64,000 nt of DNA from a virus. Position numbers and translations under genes: made by a program. The stretch lies in IMG/VR virus record IMGVR_UViG_3300029267_002727, positions 33,715 through 97,714 of that record; one strand, given 5' to 3'. The notes under the pieces are model-generated. The model had not been told where the DNA came from, searched no databases, and was given only the letters and a program-made list of their open reading frames with translations. Shown one piece after another: positions 8,187 to 14,469 of the stretch. The first letter of the stretch is position 1. Each line of letters begins with the position of its first letter.

Positions 8187-8215
8187 ATGATACCACGGGA
8201 GAGGCAGGCAGTCAA
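8187..8215 (-). promoter_or_regulatory. Sigma70-like promoter upstream of the zinc-ribbon gene
   Basis: TTGACT (8215-8210), 17 bp, TATCAT (8192-8187) on the minus strand, with the palindrome CCAATTGG about ten bases upstream of the -35 box. No GTTAAG half-site. Between the last minus-strand gene and the first plus-strand gene, so this region is the divergent switch point of the left part of the window. I could not find an equally good plus-strand promoter here. Confidence 0.65.
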
Positions 8216-8277
8216 GAGGCCAATTGGCATGCCCAACCTTAATGCGCGCGCCAGTCAGAATAGGTAGTAGTAATGAC

Positions 8278-8305
8278 TGTAGATGAAGGTGGGGTCGCAT
8301 CTACA
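8278..8305 (+). other. Hairpin in the leader of the first plus-strand gene
   Basis: Perfect 8-bp inverted repeat TGTAGATG / CATCTACA with a 12-base loop, ending 15 bases before the GGAGG of the gene at 8333. May act on translation or mRNA stability. Confidence 0.5.
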
Positions 8306-8332
8306 ACAAAATCATATAAGGAGGCAGGGGCA

Positions 8333-8551
8333 ATGTCAATCGTAGACCTGGATCAAGACAAGCGCGCAGCATTCGCAATGTACTTTTACGGCCATCGCGC
8401 GAGCCTGAATAAGGCCCTTGCAATGGCGGGGCTCTCTTATCTCGATCAAGAGGCCGCTTTGTTCGTTCGTCCTAATATGCCCATCAATGCCGAGATTCTC
8501 GACAATGGGGATATTATCATTCGTAGGCGCTGGCAACGACCAGTGCGCTAG
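8333..8551 (+). CDS. Hypothetical small protein
   Basis: 72 residues, ATG 8333 with GGAGGC upstream. Ends in ILDNGDIIIRRRW, resembling NDAGDIIIIRSRF in the protein at 8822, so the two may be distant relatives. Soluble. First gene of the plus-strand region. Confidence 0.6.
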   Translation: MSIVDLDQDKRAAFAMYFYGHRASLNKALAMAGLSYLDQEAALFVRPNMPINAEILDNGDIIIRRRWQRPVR

Positions 8552-8566
8552 TATAAGGAGAATAAG

Positions 8567-8704
8567 ATGCACAGCTATGGCGACGATCACAACCCGATGC
8601 TCCGTATCCTGCTCATTGCACCGTTCGCGGCAGCAGTCGTCATGTTGGGGATGTATCTGATCCCCACCATCAGCACCATTATGGCGACACTCACCTCGTT
8701 CTAG
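8567..8704 (+). CDS. Very small membrane protein (45 residues)
   Basis: ATG 8567 after AAGGAG. Residues about 12-42 are hydrophobic with a proline kink (LLIAPFAAAVVMLGMYLIP), preceded by a polar HSYGDDHN head. One transmembrane segment. Too short for a family call. Confidence 0.6.
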   Translation: MHSYGDDHNPMLRILLIAPFAAAVVMLGMYLIPTISTIMATLTSF

Positions 8705-8711
8705 TCTCTAT

Positions 8712-8797
8712 CACCCATCCTTGTGGCAGCCTTCGGGCATTTGACTTGGATGGGTGCAGAGCATAGCACATACAACTGTGTATGTGCTGCGTTCTGC
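8712..8797 (+). ncRNA. Structured intergenic RNA element with UUCG tetraloop
   Basis: Two adjacent structures between the genes at 8567 and 8822. The first pairs CACCCATCC (8712-8720) with GGATGGGTG (8748-8756) and holds an inner GCC-TTCG-GGC tetraloop hairpin (8729-8738). The second pairs AGCACATACA (8765-8774) with TGTATGTGCT (8779-8788), clamped by GCAGA / TCTGC outside. The GGAGG of the next gene follows directly. No known riboswitch class was recognised. Confidence 0.6.
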
Positions 8798-8821
8798 ACA
8801 ATATCATATAGGAGGAAGATC

Positions 8822-9007
8822 ATGAAGACAACAGTATTGGTATTCAAGAACGATGCAGGGGACATCATCATCATTCGTAGCCGCTTCTCCTTGAGCGAGG
8901 CCGATCCCGCCAAGCTCTCGCCGTTCGAGCGCTGTGTGGCAGCAAAGGCCAGGGAGAAGGGGCTGCACGTAGAGATTGGGGAGCTCACAATCCCCAGCCC
9001 CGCATAA
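8822..9007 (+). CDS. Hypothetical small protein
   Basis: 61 residues, ATG 8822, AGGAGG upstream. Begins TTVLVFKNDAGDIIIIRSRF, then a helix-rich, Lys/Glu-rich part. Possibly related to the protein at 8333 through the GDIII-R segment. Preceded and followed by strong RNA hairpins. Confidence 0.6.
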   Translation: MKTTVLVFKNDAGDIIIIRSRFSLSEADPAKLSPFERCVAAKAREKGLHVEIGELTIPSPA

Positions 9008-9019
9008 CAATATACACCT

Positions 9020-9106
9020 GGCCCTATCCAGCATAGGGCCCAGGTCAGAATTGTCTATATGCAAATGTAGACAGTTCTGACCTGGGAGCGCTCCGTTGTG
9101 GAGCGC
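9020..9106 (+). ncRNA. Three-hairpin RNA cassette, copy 1
   Basis: Three consecutive hairpins: GGCCCTAT/ATAGGGCC (9020-9040), a 19-bp stem (9039-9057 with 9068-9086, one wobble) closed by the loop TATGCAAATG, and GCGCTCC/GGAGCGC (9088-9106). The same order of hairpins and the identical loop recur at 9468-9561 with different stem sequences, so the fold rather than the sequence is conserved. It lies in the leader of the gene at 9147. Confidence 0.7.
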
Positions 9107-9146
9107 CTATATATGCTCTCTCTTCAGAGGGCAGGAGGTTATTAGC

Positions 9147-9455
9147 ATGAACGCCATCAAGTTTGACGGGCTGCTCTTTCTCAGTATCGACAAGCTGGCA
9201 GCTTACATCGGCCGTCGATATGGTTATCTGGCAGGCGTGCCAGAGGATCACCCTCAGATCGCTGTTGTGTCTGCTCTGCACGGGCTCAGCGAAGAATACT
9301 TCTTTGATCTCGAGGGCATAGCTGTGCAGAGGCCAAGGCACGACTGGCCAGAAACCCCGCAATGGGCCAAGGATATGGCAGAGAGCTACGGCTACCCACA
9401 ACCCTCTTATGAGGAGGACGACATAGCCGATGGGCAATGCACTATGTGGGACTAA
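9147..9455 (+). CDS. Hypothetical protein
   Basis: 102 residues, ATG 9147 with AGGAGG. Helical N-terminal part with FLSIDKLAAYIGRRYGY, then an acidic, Pro/Tyr/Trp-containing tail. No family recognised. Flanked on both sides by the two copies of the three-hairpin RNA cassette. Confidence 0.6.
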   Translation: MNAIKFDGLLFLSIDKLAAYIGRRYGYLAGVPEDHPQIAVVSALHGLSEEYFFDLEGIAVQRPRHDWPETPQWAKDMAESYGYPQPSYEEDDIADGQCTMWD

Positions 9456-9467
9456 CAACTAAATAGA

Positions 9468-9561
9468 GGGCCCTGTACTAGCAGGGCCCCAAACCAGAAT
9501 TGCCTATATGCAAATGTAGACAATTCTGGTTTGGGATGCGGGGGTAATAGTGCCCCCACAT
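9468..9561 (+). ncRNA. Three-hairpin RNA cassette, copy 2
   Basis: GGGCCCTG/CAGGGCCC (9468-9489), then a 19-bp stem (9488-9506 with 9517-9535, one C-A mismatch) with the same 10-base loop TATGCAAATG as copy 1, then ATGcGGGGG/CCCCCaCAT (9536-9561). AGGTCAG/CTGACCT of copy 1 is replaced by AAACCAG/CTGGTTT here, a compensatory change. Confidence 0.7.
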
Positions 9562-9566
9562 GTTAA

Positions 9567-9708
9567 TGGGCCATTGCTGAGAGCCCCGCGAGAAGCCAAG
9601 TCAGGCTACATACCTTGGGCTTGCCCTCCGTATAAGTAGCTGCCGTGCGACCAACACGGTACTGGCGTAGCAGGAGACGTCCTGCGCGGGCTTCTCAGCA
9701 GTGGCCCA
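9567..9708 (+). ncRNA. Large multibranched RNA structure
   Basis: A long closing stem pairs TGGGCCA (9567-9573) with TGGCCCA (9702-9708), TGCTGAGA (9575-9582) with TCTCAGCA (9693-9700), and GCCC plus GCG (9583-9590) with CGCGGGC (9685-9691). It encloses small hairpins AGCC/GGCT (9594-9607), CCGTG/CACGG with a 7-base loop (9643-9659) and GCAGGA/TCCTGC (9670-9685). It ends in a T-run and then the AGGAGG of the next gene. It could be a leader, a regulatory RNA or a terminator with readthrough; no known class matched. Confidence 0.6.
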
Positions 9709-9733
9709 TTTTTCTATAGGAGGTGTATAGGAA

Positions 9734-9874
9734 GTGCGCAATGGAAAGGCCGCAGTATATATCGTGCTTGCGGCGAGCCTGGTTTGCGCAGGGCTCGCCT
9801 CGCCCCTGATCCTGGAGGCGCTGGAGTTCATCGCCCAAGTCCTATGGTACATGTTCCTGGGGCCTATTCAGTAG
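9734..9874 (+). CDS. Very small membrane protein (46 residues, GTG start)
   Basis: GTG 9734 with AGGAGGT ten bases upstream. Hydrophobic from about residue 7 to 42 with one charged LEALE break, so one long or two short membrane segments. Starts RNGKAAVYIVLAASLVCAG. Could equally be a secreted peptide with a signal sequence. Confidence 0.55.
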   Translation: MRNGKAAVYIVLAASLVCAGLASPLILEALEFIAQVLWYMFLGPIQ

Positions 9875-9886
9875 AGGAGGAATCCG

Positions 9887-10093
9887 ATGATCGAAAACGT
9901 GTACGGCAACCCCTGGATCCACATGATCAATCAGGCCATCCTGGCCAACCCGGCGCCCCTCGTGGCGCCCCCGTCCCACACCAAGGGCGTCTGCCCGCCT
10001 TACTCTGGGCCCTCCAAGAGGACCCGGGCCAAGCGTGCGGCCAAGCGTCACCCGCGCCGCGGCACAGGGAACTGCGGTAGGCAGCGCTCATGA
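9887..10093 (+). CDS. Small protein with basic tail
   Basis: 68 residues, ATG 9887 with AGGAGG. First half hydrophobic-polar, second half very basic (SKRTRAKRAAKRHPRRG), as in nucleic-acid or ribosome-binding tails. Ends in an ATGA overlap with the next gene. Confidence 0.55.
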   Translation: MIENVYGNPWIHMINQAILANPAPLVAPPSHTKGVCPPYSGPSKRTRAKRAAKRHPRRGTGNCGRQRS

Positions 10094-10275
10094 TCACCCT
10101 CGAGTATCAGTTCAAGTCGGATGCCGAGAGAGACTTTCTGGCCAGCTACATCTTCAACCAGGCCCTCGGCATGAAGGAGGTGGCAAAAGAGGCCGTCCTC
10201 CCAGGTGAGCGCGAGAAGCTAGAGAACAAGGCGCAGGCCCTGCGCCGGCTCGCGGTCGCGATCGACAACACATAG
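10090..10275 (+). CDS. Hypothetical helical protein
   Basis: 61 residues, ATGA-coupled to the gene before. Amphipathic helices with many Glu, Lys and Ala (EVAKEAVLPGEREKLENKA). No family recognised. Confidence 0.55.
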   Translation: MITLEYQFKSDAERDFLASYIFNQALGMKEVAKEAVLPGEREKLENKAQALRRLAVAIDNT

Positions 10276-10331
10276 GGGTTCCAGCTTGGGCGTCGTATCA
10301 AAACATCTTACACAGCACAAAAGAATAGCCT

Positions 10332-10433
10332 GCTGGCGGGCATTGTACACCAGCGCCTAACTGGTTGAAATAGACCAGACGAATCTGTAACCCGTCTCGT
10401 GGCGGGTGTGGCCTCCCAGCGGTTTGGGCGGCC
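10332..10433 (+). ncRNA. String of hairpins in a 270-base intergenic region
   Basis: The stretch 10276-10545 has no gene. It holds GCTGG/CCAGC (10332-10354), CTGGT/ACCAG (10361-10378), AGACG/CGTCT (10377-10397) and GGCC-CCCA/TGGG-GGCC (10410-10433), followed directly by the conserved leader at 10439. A tRNA was considered and rejected. Probably a structured RNA or a complex leader. Confidence 0.45.
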
Positions 10434-10438
10434 GAAAC

Positions 10439-10545
10439 GCGTAAGCTCGGCGGGGGCTTACGCAAAAACCTTAAAGCCTCTATAAGGTTTTTGCGTGTGC
10501 CCCGGCTACGGCTCGAGGCGCCAATCTTCCGTGGAGGTAGGTTCG
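10439..10545 (+). promoter_or_regulatory. Conserved structured 5' leader, copy A
   Basis: Hairpin P1 GCGTAAGC/GCTTACGC (10439-10463), hairpin P2 CGCAAAAACCTTA/TAAGGTTTTTGCG (10461-10495), and an almost invariant 53-base tail (10493-10545) ending at the start codon. P1 and P2 share the bases CGC (10461-10463), so they may compete. CCCCG (10500-10504) can pair with the P1 loop CGGGG. CTACGG (10506-10511) can pair with CCGTGG (10529-10534), which contains half of the GGAGG ribosome site. These are the marks of a cis-acting translational regulator. Confidence 0.65.
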
Positions 10546-10860
10546 ATGGGTATGTACTGCGACGTTTATGGGGTCGAGGTCAAGATGGCCGGCCTGCTCG
10601 CCGTTGCCGCTGACGAAGTCGTGGGTGGCGATGACTGCGGGGTCGTTGTCATCTCACGCGAAGACGCCATGGAGATCCTGTCCGTGATGCGTGGCGAACT
10701 GCTGAACGGCTGGGCCAACAAGGCCAACGTTTACAGTGGGGACGCCCCGCTTTCGGGTGTTCAGGATATCCTTCACTTCGCCGGTGATGTGGTCGCATTC
10801 AGGCAGCTCCTGCTATGGGTAGCCTATGAGAAAGGAGAAGAGGAGCTAGTGTTCGCCTGA
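10546..10860 (+). CDS. Hypothetical protein under the structured leader
   Basis: 104 residues, ATG 10546 nine bases after GGAGG. Soluble, mixed fold, begins GMYCDVYGVEVKMAGLLAV. Shares its whole 5' leader with the gene at 10980, so the two are likely co-regulated. No family recognised. Confidence 0.6.
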   Translation: MGMYCDVYGVEVKMAGLLAVAADEVVGGDDCGVVVISREDAMEILSVMRGELLNGWANKANVYSGDAPLSGVQDILHFAGDVVAFRQLLLWVAYEKGEEELVFA

Positions 10861-10870
10861 CAATCAAATA

Positions 10871-10979
10871 GCGCAAGTTCCAGCCGGGGCTTGCGCAGAG
10901 CTCACTCTCACAAGAGGGTGATCTCTGCGTGTGCCCCGGCTACGGCTCGTGGCACCAATCTTCCGTGGAGGTAAGTTCA
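10871..10979 (+). promoter_or_regulatory. Conserved structured 5' leader, copy B
   Basis: Same layout as copy A: P1 GCGCAAG/CTTGCGC (10871-10896), P2 16 bp with one mismatch (10894-10909 with 10914-10929), and the invariant tail (10927-10979). P2 has a different sequence from copy A but keeps its pairing. Here CCCCGGCT (10934-10941) is perfectly complementary to AGCCGGGG in the P1 loop (10882-10889), an 8-bp pseudoknot. Confidence 0.7.
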
Positions 10980-11684
10980 GTGTCTCAGTCCAAGTTTTCT
11001 CTCGCGTTGGTTGCGCTCTTGAGCGTGGCCCTCGGGGCCGTCCTGGCCCTGCTGATCGCTCGCCCCGCAGCCTCCGTGGCTGCCCCCCAGACCTCTGGCC
11101 CCGCGGCCTCCGTGGCTGCCCCCCAGGCCTCTGGCCTGTTGTCCCAGTCCGAGATGGAATCGCTGGCTGCCAATCGCGTGGAGTTCGTGCGTGAAGATGG
11201 CGCCCGCTGCACCATTCTCTCCAACGGCGAGCTCGACTGCGAGTGCTGCCAGTGCCAGCAGGAGGCCGCCCCGTGCATCAATACCACACCTGTGGTTACC
11301 GTGTCCGCACCCGTCACGTTCACGAAGGTCGTCACCGTACAACTCCCGTGCAAGGAAGTTGCTACCGAGGACGAAGAGGCGTTCCTGATCGACGATCCCC
11401 CGGATCGCCCCGATGATCCCGGTGATGAGCCTGACACGCCCGATGGGCCCGATACGCCTGATGACCCCGGCGATCCCGACACGCCCGATGATCCCGGTGA
11501 TGAGCCCGACACGCCTGACAAGCCCGACAGGCCAGCCGATGATGGCGACAAGGAGGGCAACGGGAACAATGGCGTGGGGAACGGCTATGACCCGCAGCCC
11601 AAGGGTGACCCCAAACCCAACGACACCGGGGACGATATGGGCCCCGGTAACCCAGACAACAAGGGCGGCAAGAAGGACAAGTAA
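10980..11684 (+). CDS. Membrane-anchored Asp/Pro-rich repeat protein (GTG start)
   Basis: 234 residues from GTG 10980. Residues about 6-27 are a signal anchor (FSLALVALLSVALGAVLALL). Two copies of AASVAAPQ follow, then a cysteine-rich patch (CECCQCQQ), a Val/Thr-rich strand region, and from about residue 140 a tail of DDPGDEPDTPD-type repeats ending GGKKDK. The tail is acidic, extended and probably outside the membrane. The tail DNA is built of short imperfect tandem repeats and can expand or contract. Such proteins act as spacers on cell or virion surfaces; the exact role is unknown. Confidence 0.7.
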   Translation: MSQSKFSLALVALLSVALGAVLALLIARPAASVAAPQTSGPAASVAAPQASGLLSQSEMESLAANRVEFVREDGARCTILSNGELDCECCQCQQEAAPCINTTPVVTVSAPVTFTKVVTVQLPCKEVATEDEEAFLIDDPPDRPDDPGDEPDTPDGPDTPDDPGDPDTPDDPGDEPDTPDKPDRPADDGDKEGNGNNGVGNGYDPQPKGDPKPNDTGDDMGPGNPDNKGGKKDK

Positions 11685-11695
11685 AGGAAAGGGCA

Positions 11696-11926
11696 ATGAA
11701 ATACAGGACGGCAGCAGGCAGGGCGTTCAAGATCCCGGCCGGCTCCCACGTGCACGTGGAGGTCAGGCCAGATGAAATCATCGTCACCAGGGGGAACGGT
11801 GGCGTCGCAAACGAACTCCTGGAGGCCGCAGTCAAGAACGGCATCCAGTACACACCGCAGGGAGACCTGCGCCTTGTTTCGGACACCCTCAGAAGGACCG
11901 GGGGCGTCTTTCATCTCAAAGGATAG
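11696..11926 (+). CDS. Hypothetical small protein
   Basis: 76 residues, ATG 11696 after AAGGAAAGG. Strand-rich start (YRTAAGRAFKIPAGSHVHVE) followed by a helix; looks like a compact soluble domain. No family recognised. Confidence 0.6.
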   Translation: MKYRTAAGRAFKIPAGSHVHVEVRPDEIIVTRGNGGVANELLEAAVKNGIQYTPQGDLRLVSDTLRRTGGVFHLKG

Positions 11927-11934
11927 GAGGCAAG

Positions 11935-12264
11935 ATGGACATCACGAGCATAACGCAAGAGATCGCCGAGGTCGGCCCCGAGACCACTGATTATCGGAAC
12001 GTCCGCCAGCGCGCGATAGACGCTGGCGCTACCGAGCTCTGCATCATCATCCAGTACAGTAATAACCTCGGTGCTGGTGTGATGCGGTGCCTCGTGGATG
12101 GGATCGAGAAGAACGTGCCCGCCCCCATGTGGAAGGCCGTCGAATGGCTGGACGGGTACGTCGTGCGCGACACCCCCGACGAAGGGGGGATGGTGCGGTA
12201 CGTCGTGGGCCCCGTGGACTTCGAGGACGCGCGGCGCCGCTACAAGGAGGAGTACCGTGCCTAG
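11935..12264 (+). CDS. Hypothetical protein
   Basis: 109 residues, ATG 11935 with AGGAGG. Central LCIIIQYSNN strand, then a W-rich segment and a basic C-terminus (DARRRYKEEYRA). Overlaps the next gene by eight bases. Confidence 0.6.
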   Translation: MDITSITQEIAEVGPETTDYRNVRQRAIDAGATELCIIIQYSNNLGAGVMRCLVDGIEKNVPAPMWKAVEWLDGYVVRDTPDEGGMVRYVVGPVDFEDARRRYKEEYRA

Positions 12265-12463
12265 CTGCTGGTATGACGCGATCCGCGTGGTAGTGCGCTA
12301 CATCTTTGATGGATACGTGACCGAGATTCACGACACCGATCGCATCGGGGCCAACGAACACATCGAAGACGCCATTAACCGATTCGGCCTCGAGAAGATC
12401 GAAGCAGACGTTTACCGGGACGCATCGGGCGGCCTGGTCGTTATCACACAGGAGGCAAGTTAA
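12257..12463 (+). CDS. Hypothetical small protein (GTG start)
   Basis: 68 residues. The GTG at 12257 has AAGGAGGAG at the right distance and overlaps the end of the previous gene, so I prefer it. Reads PSCWYDAIRVVVRYIFDGYV then an acidic helix. No family recognised. Confidence 0.55.
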   Translation: MPSCWYDAIRVVVRYIFDGYVTEIHDTDRIGANEHIEDAINRFGLEKIEADVYRDASGGLVVITQEAS

Positions 12464-12464
12464 G

Positions 12465-13802
12465 ATGGCTATCAGCAGGAAAAAGATGATCGAGACGGCC
12501 GTGCAAGCGGCCAAGGACATGGGGTGGGAATCGGTCAAATTCGAGGATGACGGCAAGGACGTCATGATCGTTCTCAATGCCCCGGGCGCGGCCGAGCAGA
12601 TGACCGAGCCATGCCGGCTACCCACGCTGGTCCGGGCCGTGCGCAACGTTGGGCCCGCAGCGGACTACCCGGCCATCGAAGAGTACCCGGTGCGCTACGA
12701 CGAGAGCATGCCCTACGAAGGCCACGAGGACCCGCGCGAGCAGTACGTCCAGCCAGTAACCAAGTGGGACGAGGTTTACTCGCCCCCAGAGGATCGGCCG
12801 GGCGATTACGTAGAAGAGGAGGCATTTCCTCCCGAACACTACGGGCCCGAGAAGGACCCCTTCACCGTGGACGCGGCCGTAGAGATCTCCGAGGCCGAGA
12901 GCCACGCAGATGAACCGACCGAGCTCGAGAAACCCGAGCCGGATGATGATCCGTTCGCCGGCCTGGAAGTGCCGGCCGAGATCGTGGAGGTGGCGACCGA
13001 GCCGCTCCCCGAGAAGGAGGAGGCAAAAGTGGCGAAGAAACGTGCGCGTCGTGCGAGTGAGTCCCGTGACGATCTGATCGCTCGCTGCAAGGCCCTGGGG
13101 ATCACGGGCTACTCTCGCCTGAACGTCAAGTCTCTGAGGGCCCTGATCCGCAACGTGGAGCGAAACCGCGAAGAGATCGGCCGGCTCGCCGCGGCGCTAG
13201 ATGCCGCCGAGCAGCTACCGGGCCCAATCGAGGACGTCAGTGGTCACGGCATCGAGCCGCCCACCATCAAGGTGAGCCCCAAGATGGCGGCGACCGAGGG
13301 TGACGTGTTTGTGCAGGACCGCGGTGGGATCGCCCACCCAGAACAGATCTTCCCCCAGGAGGAAACCACAGTGAACCTCTCTGCTGAAACCGTCGAGAAG
13401 CTGGGCCTGCGCGACGAGATGATCGACCTGGGTGAGGGCCGCTGCGCCATTGCCCGCCACGGCAACGATACCAAGGTGTTCAGCCGCAAGATCAGCGCCA
13501 GCCTGAAGACTCAGATGGAGGGGAACGGCTGGAAGTTCTTCAACGTGACCGGCGAGCGAGCGCGGGAACTGTTGCGCAACAAGCGCAAGGCCGCAGGCAT
13601 GGGCACCGCGCCCGTCGCCATCTCCCACAAGCGCGGTGAGGACTGCGTGGAGCGTCTGAACGGCCGGGTGTACGCAAAGCCTGGCTACATGTTCCGCCTC
13701 AGCCTCAAATCCGACCCGTCCGTAACCAACGAGTTCGCCACCATCAACGAGGCCGTATGGCGCAAGCTCTGGAATATCGCGGTGGTGTACGTGGGCGTGT
13801 AG
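12465..13802 (+). CDS. Acidic multidomain protein with a Rho-N/SAP-like helical motif
   Basis: 445 residues, ATG 12465 with AGGAGG. An N-terminal helical domain (1-40), a long acidic, proline-rich disordered linker (80-190), a basic patch KKRARRAS, then DDLIARCKALGITGYSRLN and KSLRALI (202-228), which has the spacing of Rho N-terminal/SAP helix-extended-helix motifs that bind nucleic acid. The C-terminal 200 residues are a separate mixed domain. It may bind DNA or RNA; no closer call is possible. A hairpin follows its stop. Confidence 0.5.
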   Translation: MAISRKKMIETAVQAAKDMGWESVKFEDDGKDVMIVLNAPGAAEQMTEPCRLPTLVRAVRNVGPAADYPAIEEYPVRYDESMPYEGHEDPREQYVQPVTKWDEVYSPPEDRPGDYVEEEAFPPEHYGPEKDPFTVDAAVEISEAESHADEPTELEKPEPDDDPFAGLEVPAEIVEVATEPLPEKEEAKVAKKRARRASESRDDLIARCKALGITGYSRLNVKSLRALIRNVERNREEIGRLAAALDAAEQLPGPIEDVSGHGIEPPTIKVSPKMAATEGDVFVQDRGGIAHPEQIFPQEETTVNLSAETVEKLGLRDEMIDLGEGRCAIARHGNDTKVFSRKISASLKTQMEGNGWKFFNVTGERARELLRNKRKAAGMGTAPVAISHKRGEDCVERLNGRVYAKPGYMFRLSLKSDPSVTNEFATINEAVWRKLWNIAVVYVGV

Positions 13803-13812
13803 ACCGTTCTCT

Positions 13813-13836
13813 GGGGGAGCCCCTGGTGGCTCCCCC
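13813..13836 (+). terminator. Terminator-like hairpin
   Basis: Perfect 9-bp GGGGGAGCC/GGCTCCCCC with a 6-base loop, eleven bases after the stop of the 445-residue gene and just before the next promoter. It lacks a clear T-run, so it may be a weak or factor-assisted terminator or an mRNA end. Confidence 0.6.
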
Positions 13837-13869
13837 CACCTACTCAGGGGGCGAATGTGAATTGGCCCC

Positions 13870-13898
13870 TTGACAGGTGTTTAGTTGCATGGTAGAAT
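13870..13898 (+). promoter_or_regulatory. Promoter with CTTGAC-N4-GTTTAG operator, RMF-array unit
   Basis: TTGACA (13870-13875), 17 bp, TAGAAT (13893-13898). GTTTAG follows the -35 box after three bases, and GAATTGG lies just upstream, as in several other promoters here. Drives the genes from 13921 on. Confidence 0.8.
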
Positions 13899-13920
13899 GA
13901 GAACCAGATAAGGAGGCCCT

Positions 13921-14469
13921 ATGAACGATCAAGACCTAGCACGGCTAGTACTGGCAGGATACCCGATCTGGGTCGAGGTGACGGACGCACGGCTAGAAGT
14001 CTGCCCCCCGGACGGCCCTTCCCCCTCCCCATTTCCGTACGCCGAGTGGCTCGAGTACGCGGACGAGAACACCACCGAGGCCCTGGACATCTACGTAGAG
14101 TACAACGGCGAAATGTACTGGGCCGGCGAGCTCCTGAGCGGCATAGGGATCGGGCCCCTCCTCCGTAGTGAGGACGCCATGCGGGAGTATGCGTATCAGG
14201 GCGCGCGCGACCCGTTCCGACAGTGGGACGGGTTCTGTACAGAATGCTACAAGTTTTGTAGGAGGCGGCGCGTGATGCGGTCGATCGGTGGCGGGGAGTG
14301 GCAGTGCCCTTACTGTGACGCTATCGAGTATCACCCAGGGGACCTAGAGAGCCCGACCCTGACCACGAACAAGCAGAGAGCTCGGCGAATGGCCGAGCTC
14401 CTATGGGGTCTAGGGTTGCAGGAGCAAGCCCTGGAGTACGATCCAAGATATTCCCCGGAGGTAAACTGA
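13921..14469 (+). CDS. Protein with C-terminal zinc ribbon
   Basis: 182 residues, ATG 13921 with AAGGAGG. The N-terminal part is acidic and Trp/Tyr-rich; the zinc ribbon is CTEC near residue 106 and CPYC near 127. The FCTEC codons contain the palindrome TTCTGTACAGAA (14233-14244), shared with the zinc protein at 20077. First gene of its transcription unit. Confidence 0.6.
   Translation: MNDQDLARLVLAGYPIWVEVTDARLEVCPPDGPSPSPFPYAEWLEYADENTTEALDIYVEYNGEMYWAGELLSGIGIGPLLRSEDAMREYAYQGARDPFRQWDGFCTECYKFCRRRRVMRSIGGGEWQCPYCDAIEYHPGDLESPTLTTNKQRARRMAELLWGLGLQEQALEYDPRYSPEVN
14233..14244. repeat. Dispersed palindrome, site 3 (12-bp form)
   Basis: TTCTGTACAGAA in the FCTE codons of the gene at 13921; the flanking GC is shared with site 4. 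Confidence 0.7.

Noticed and set aside
9020-9561. CRISPR array
   Set aside because: Only two copies, long inverted repeats, no regular spacers and no cas genes.
9640-9662. Anticodon-arm-like hairpin CCGTG-cgaccaa-CACGG
   Set aside because: Five pairs and a seven-base loop, but the loop lacks U33 and no D or T arm is around it; it is part of a larger fold.
10330-10436. Possible tRNA in the gene-free region
   Set aside because: Short stems of tRNA size are present, but no 7-bp acceptor, no TTCGA-type T loop and no stem around a 7-base anticodon loop can be combined into a cloverleaf.
10439-10979. Match to a known riboswitch such as preQ1, SAM-II, glutamine or THF
   Set aside because: The pseudoknot and double hairpin layout is suggestive, but the conserved core sequences of those classes are not present as I know them.
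10977-11696. 239-codon open frame on the minus strand opposite the repeat protein
   Set aside because: It exists because the repeat gene is GC-rich and low in complexity; no ribosome site and a Gly/Arg/Ile repeat product. A shadow of the plus-strand gene.
13993-14334. Minus-strand frame containing FCTE like the plus strand
   Set aside because: The palindrome reads the same on both strands, which makes FCTE appear in shadow frames; no evidence of a gene.
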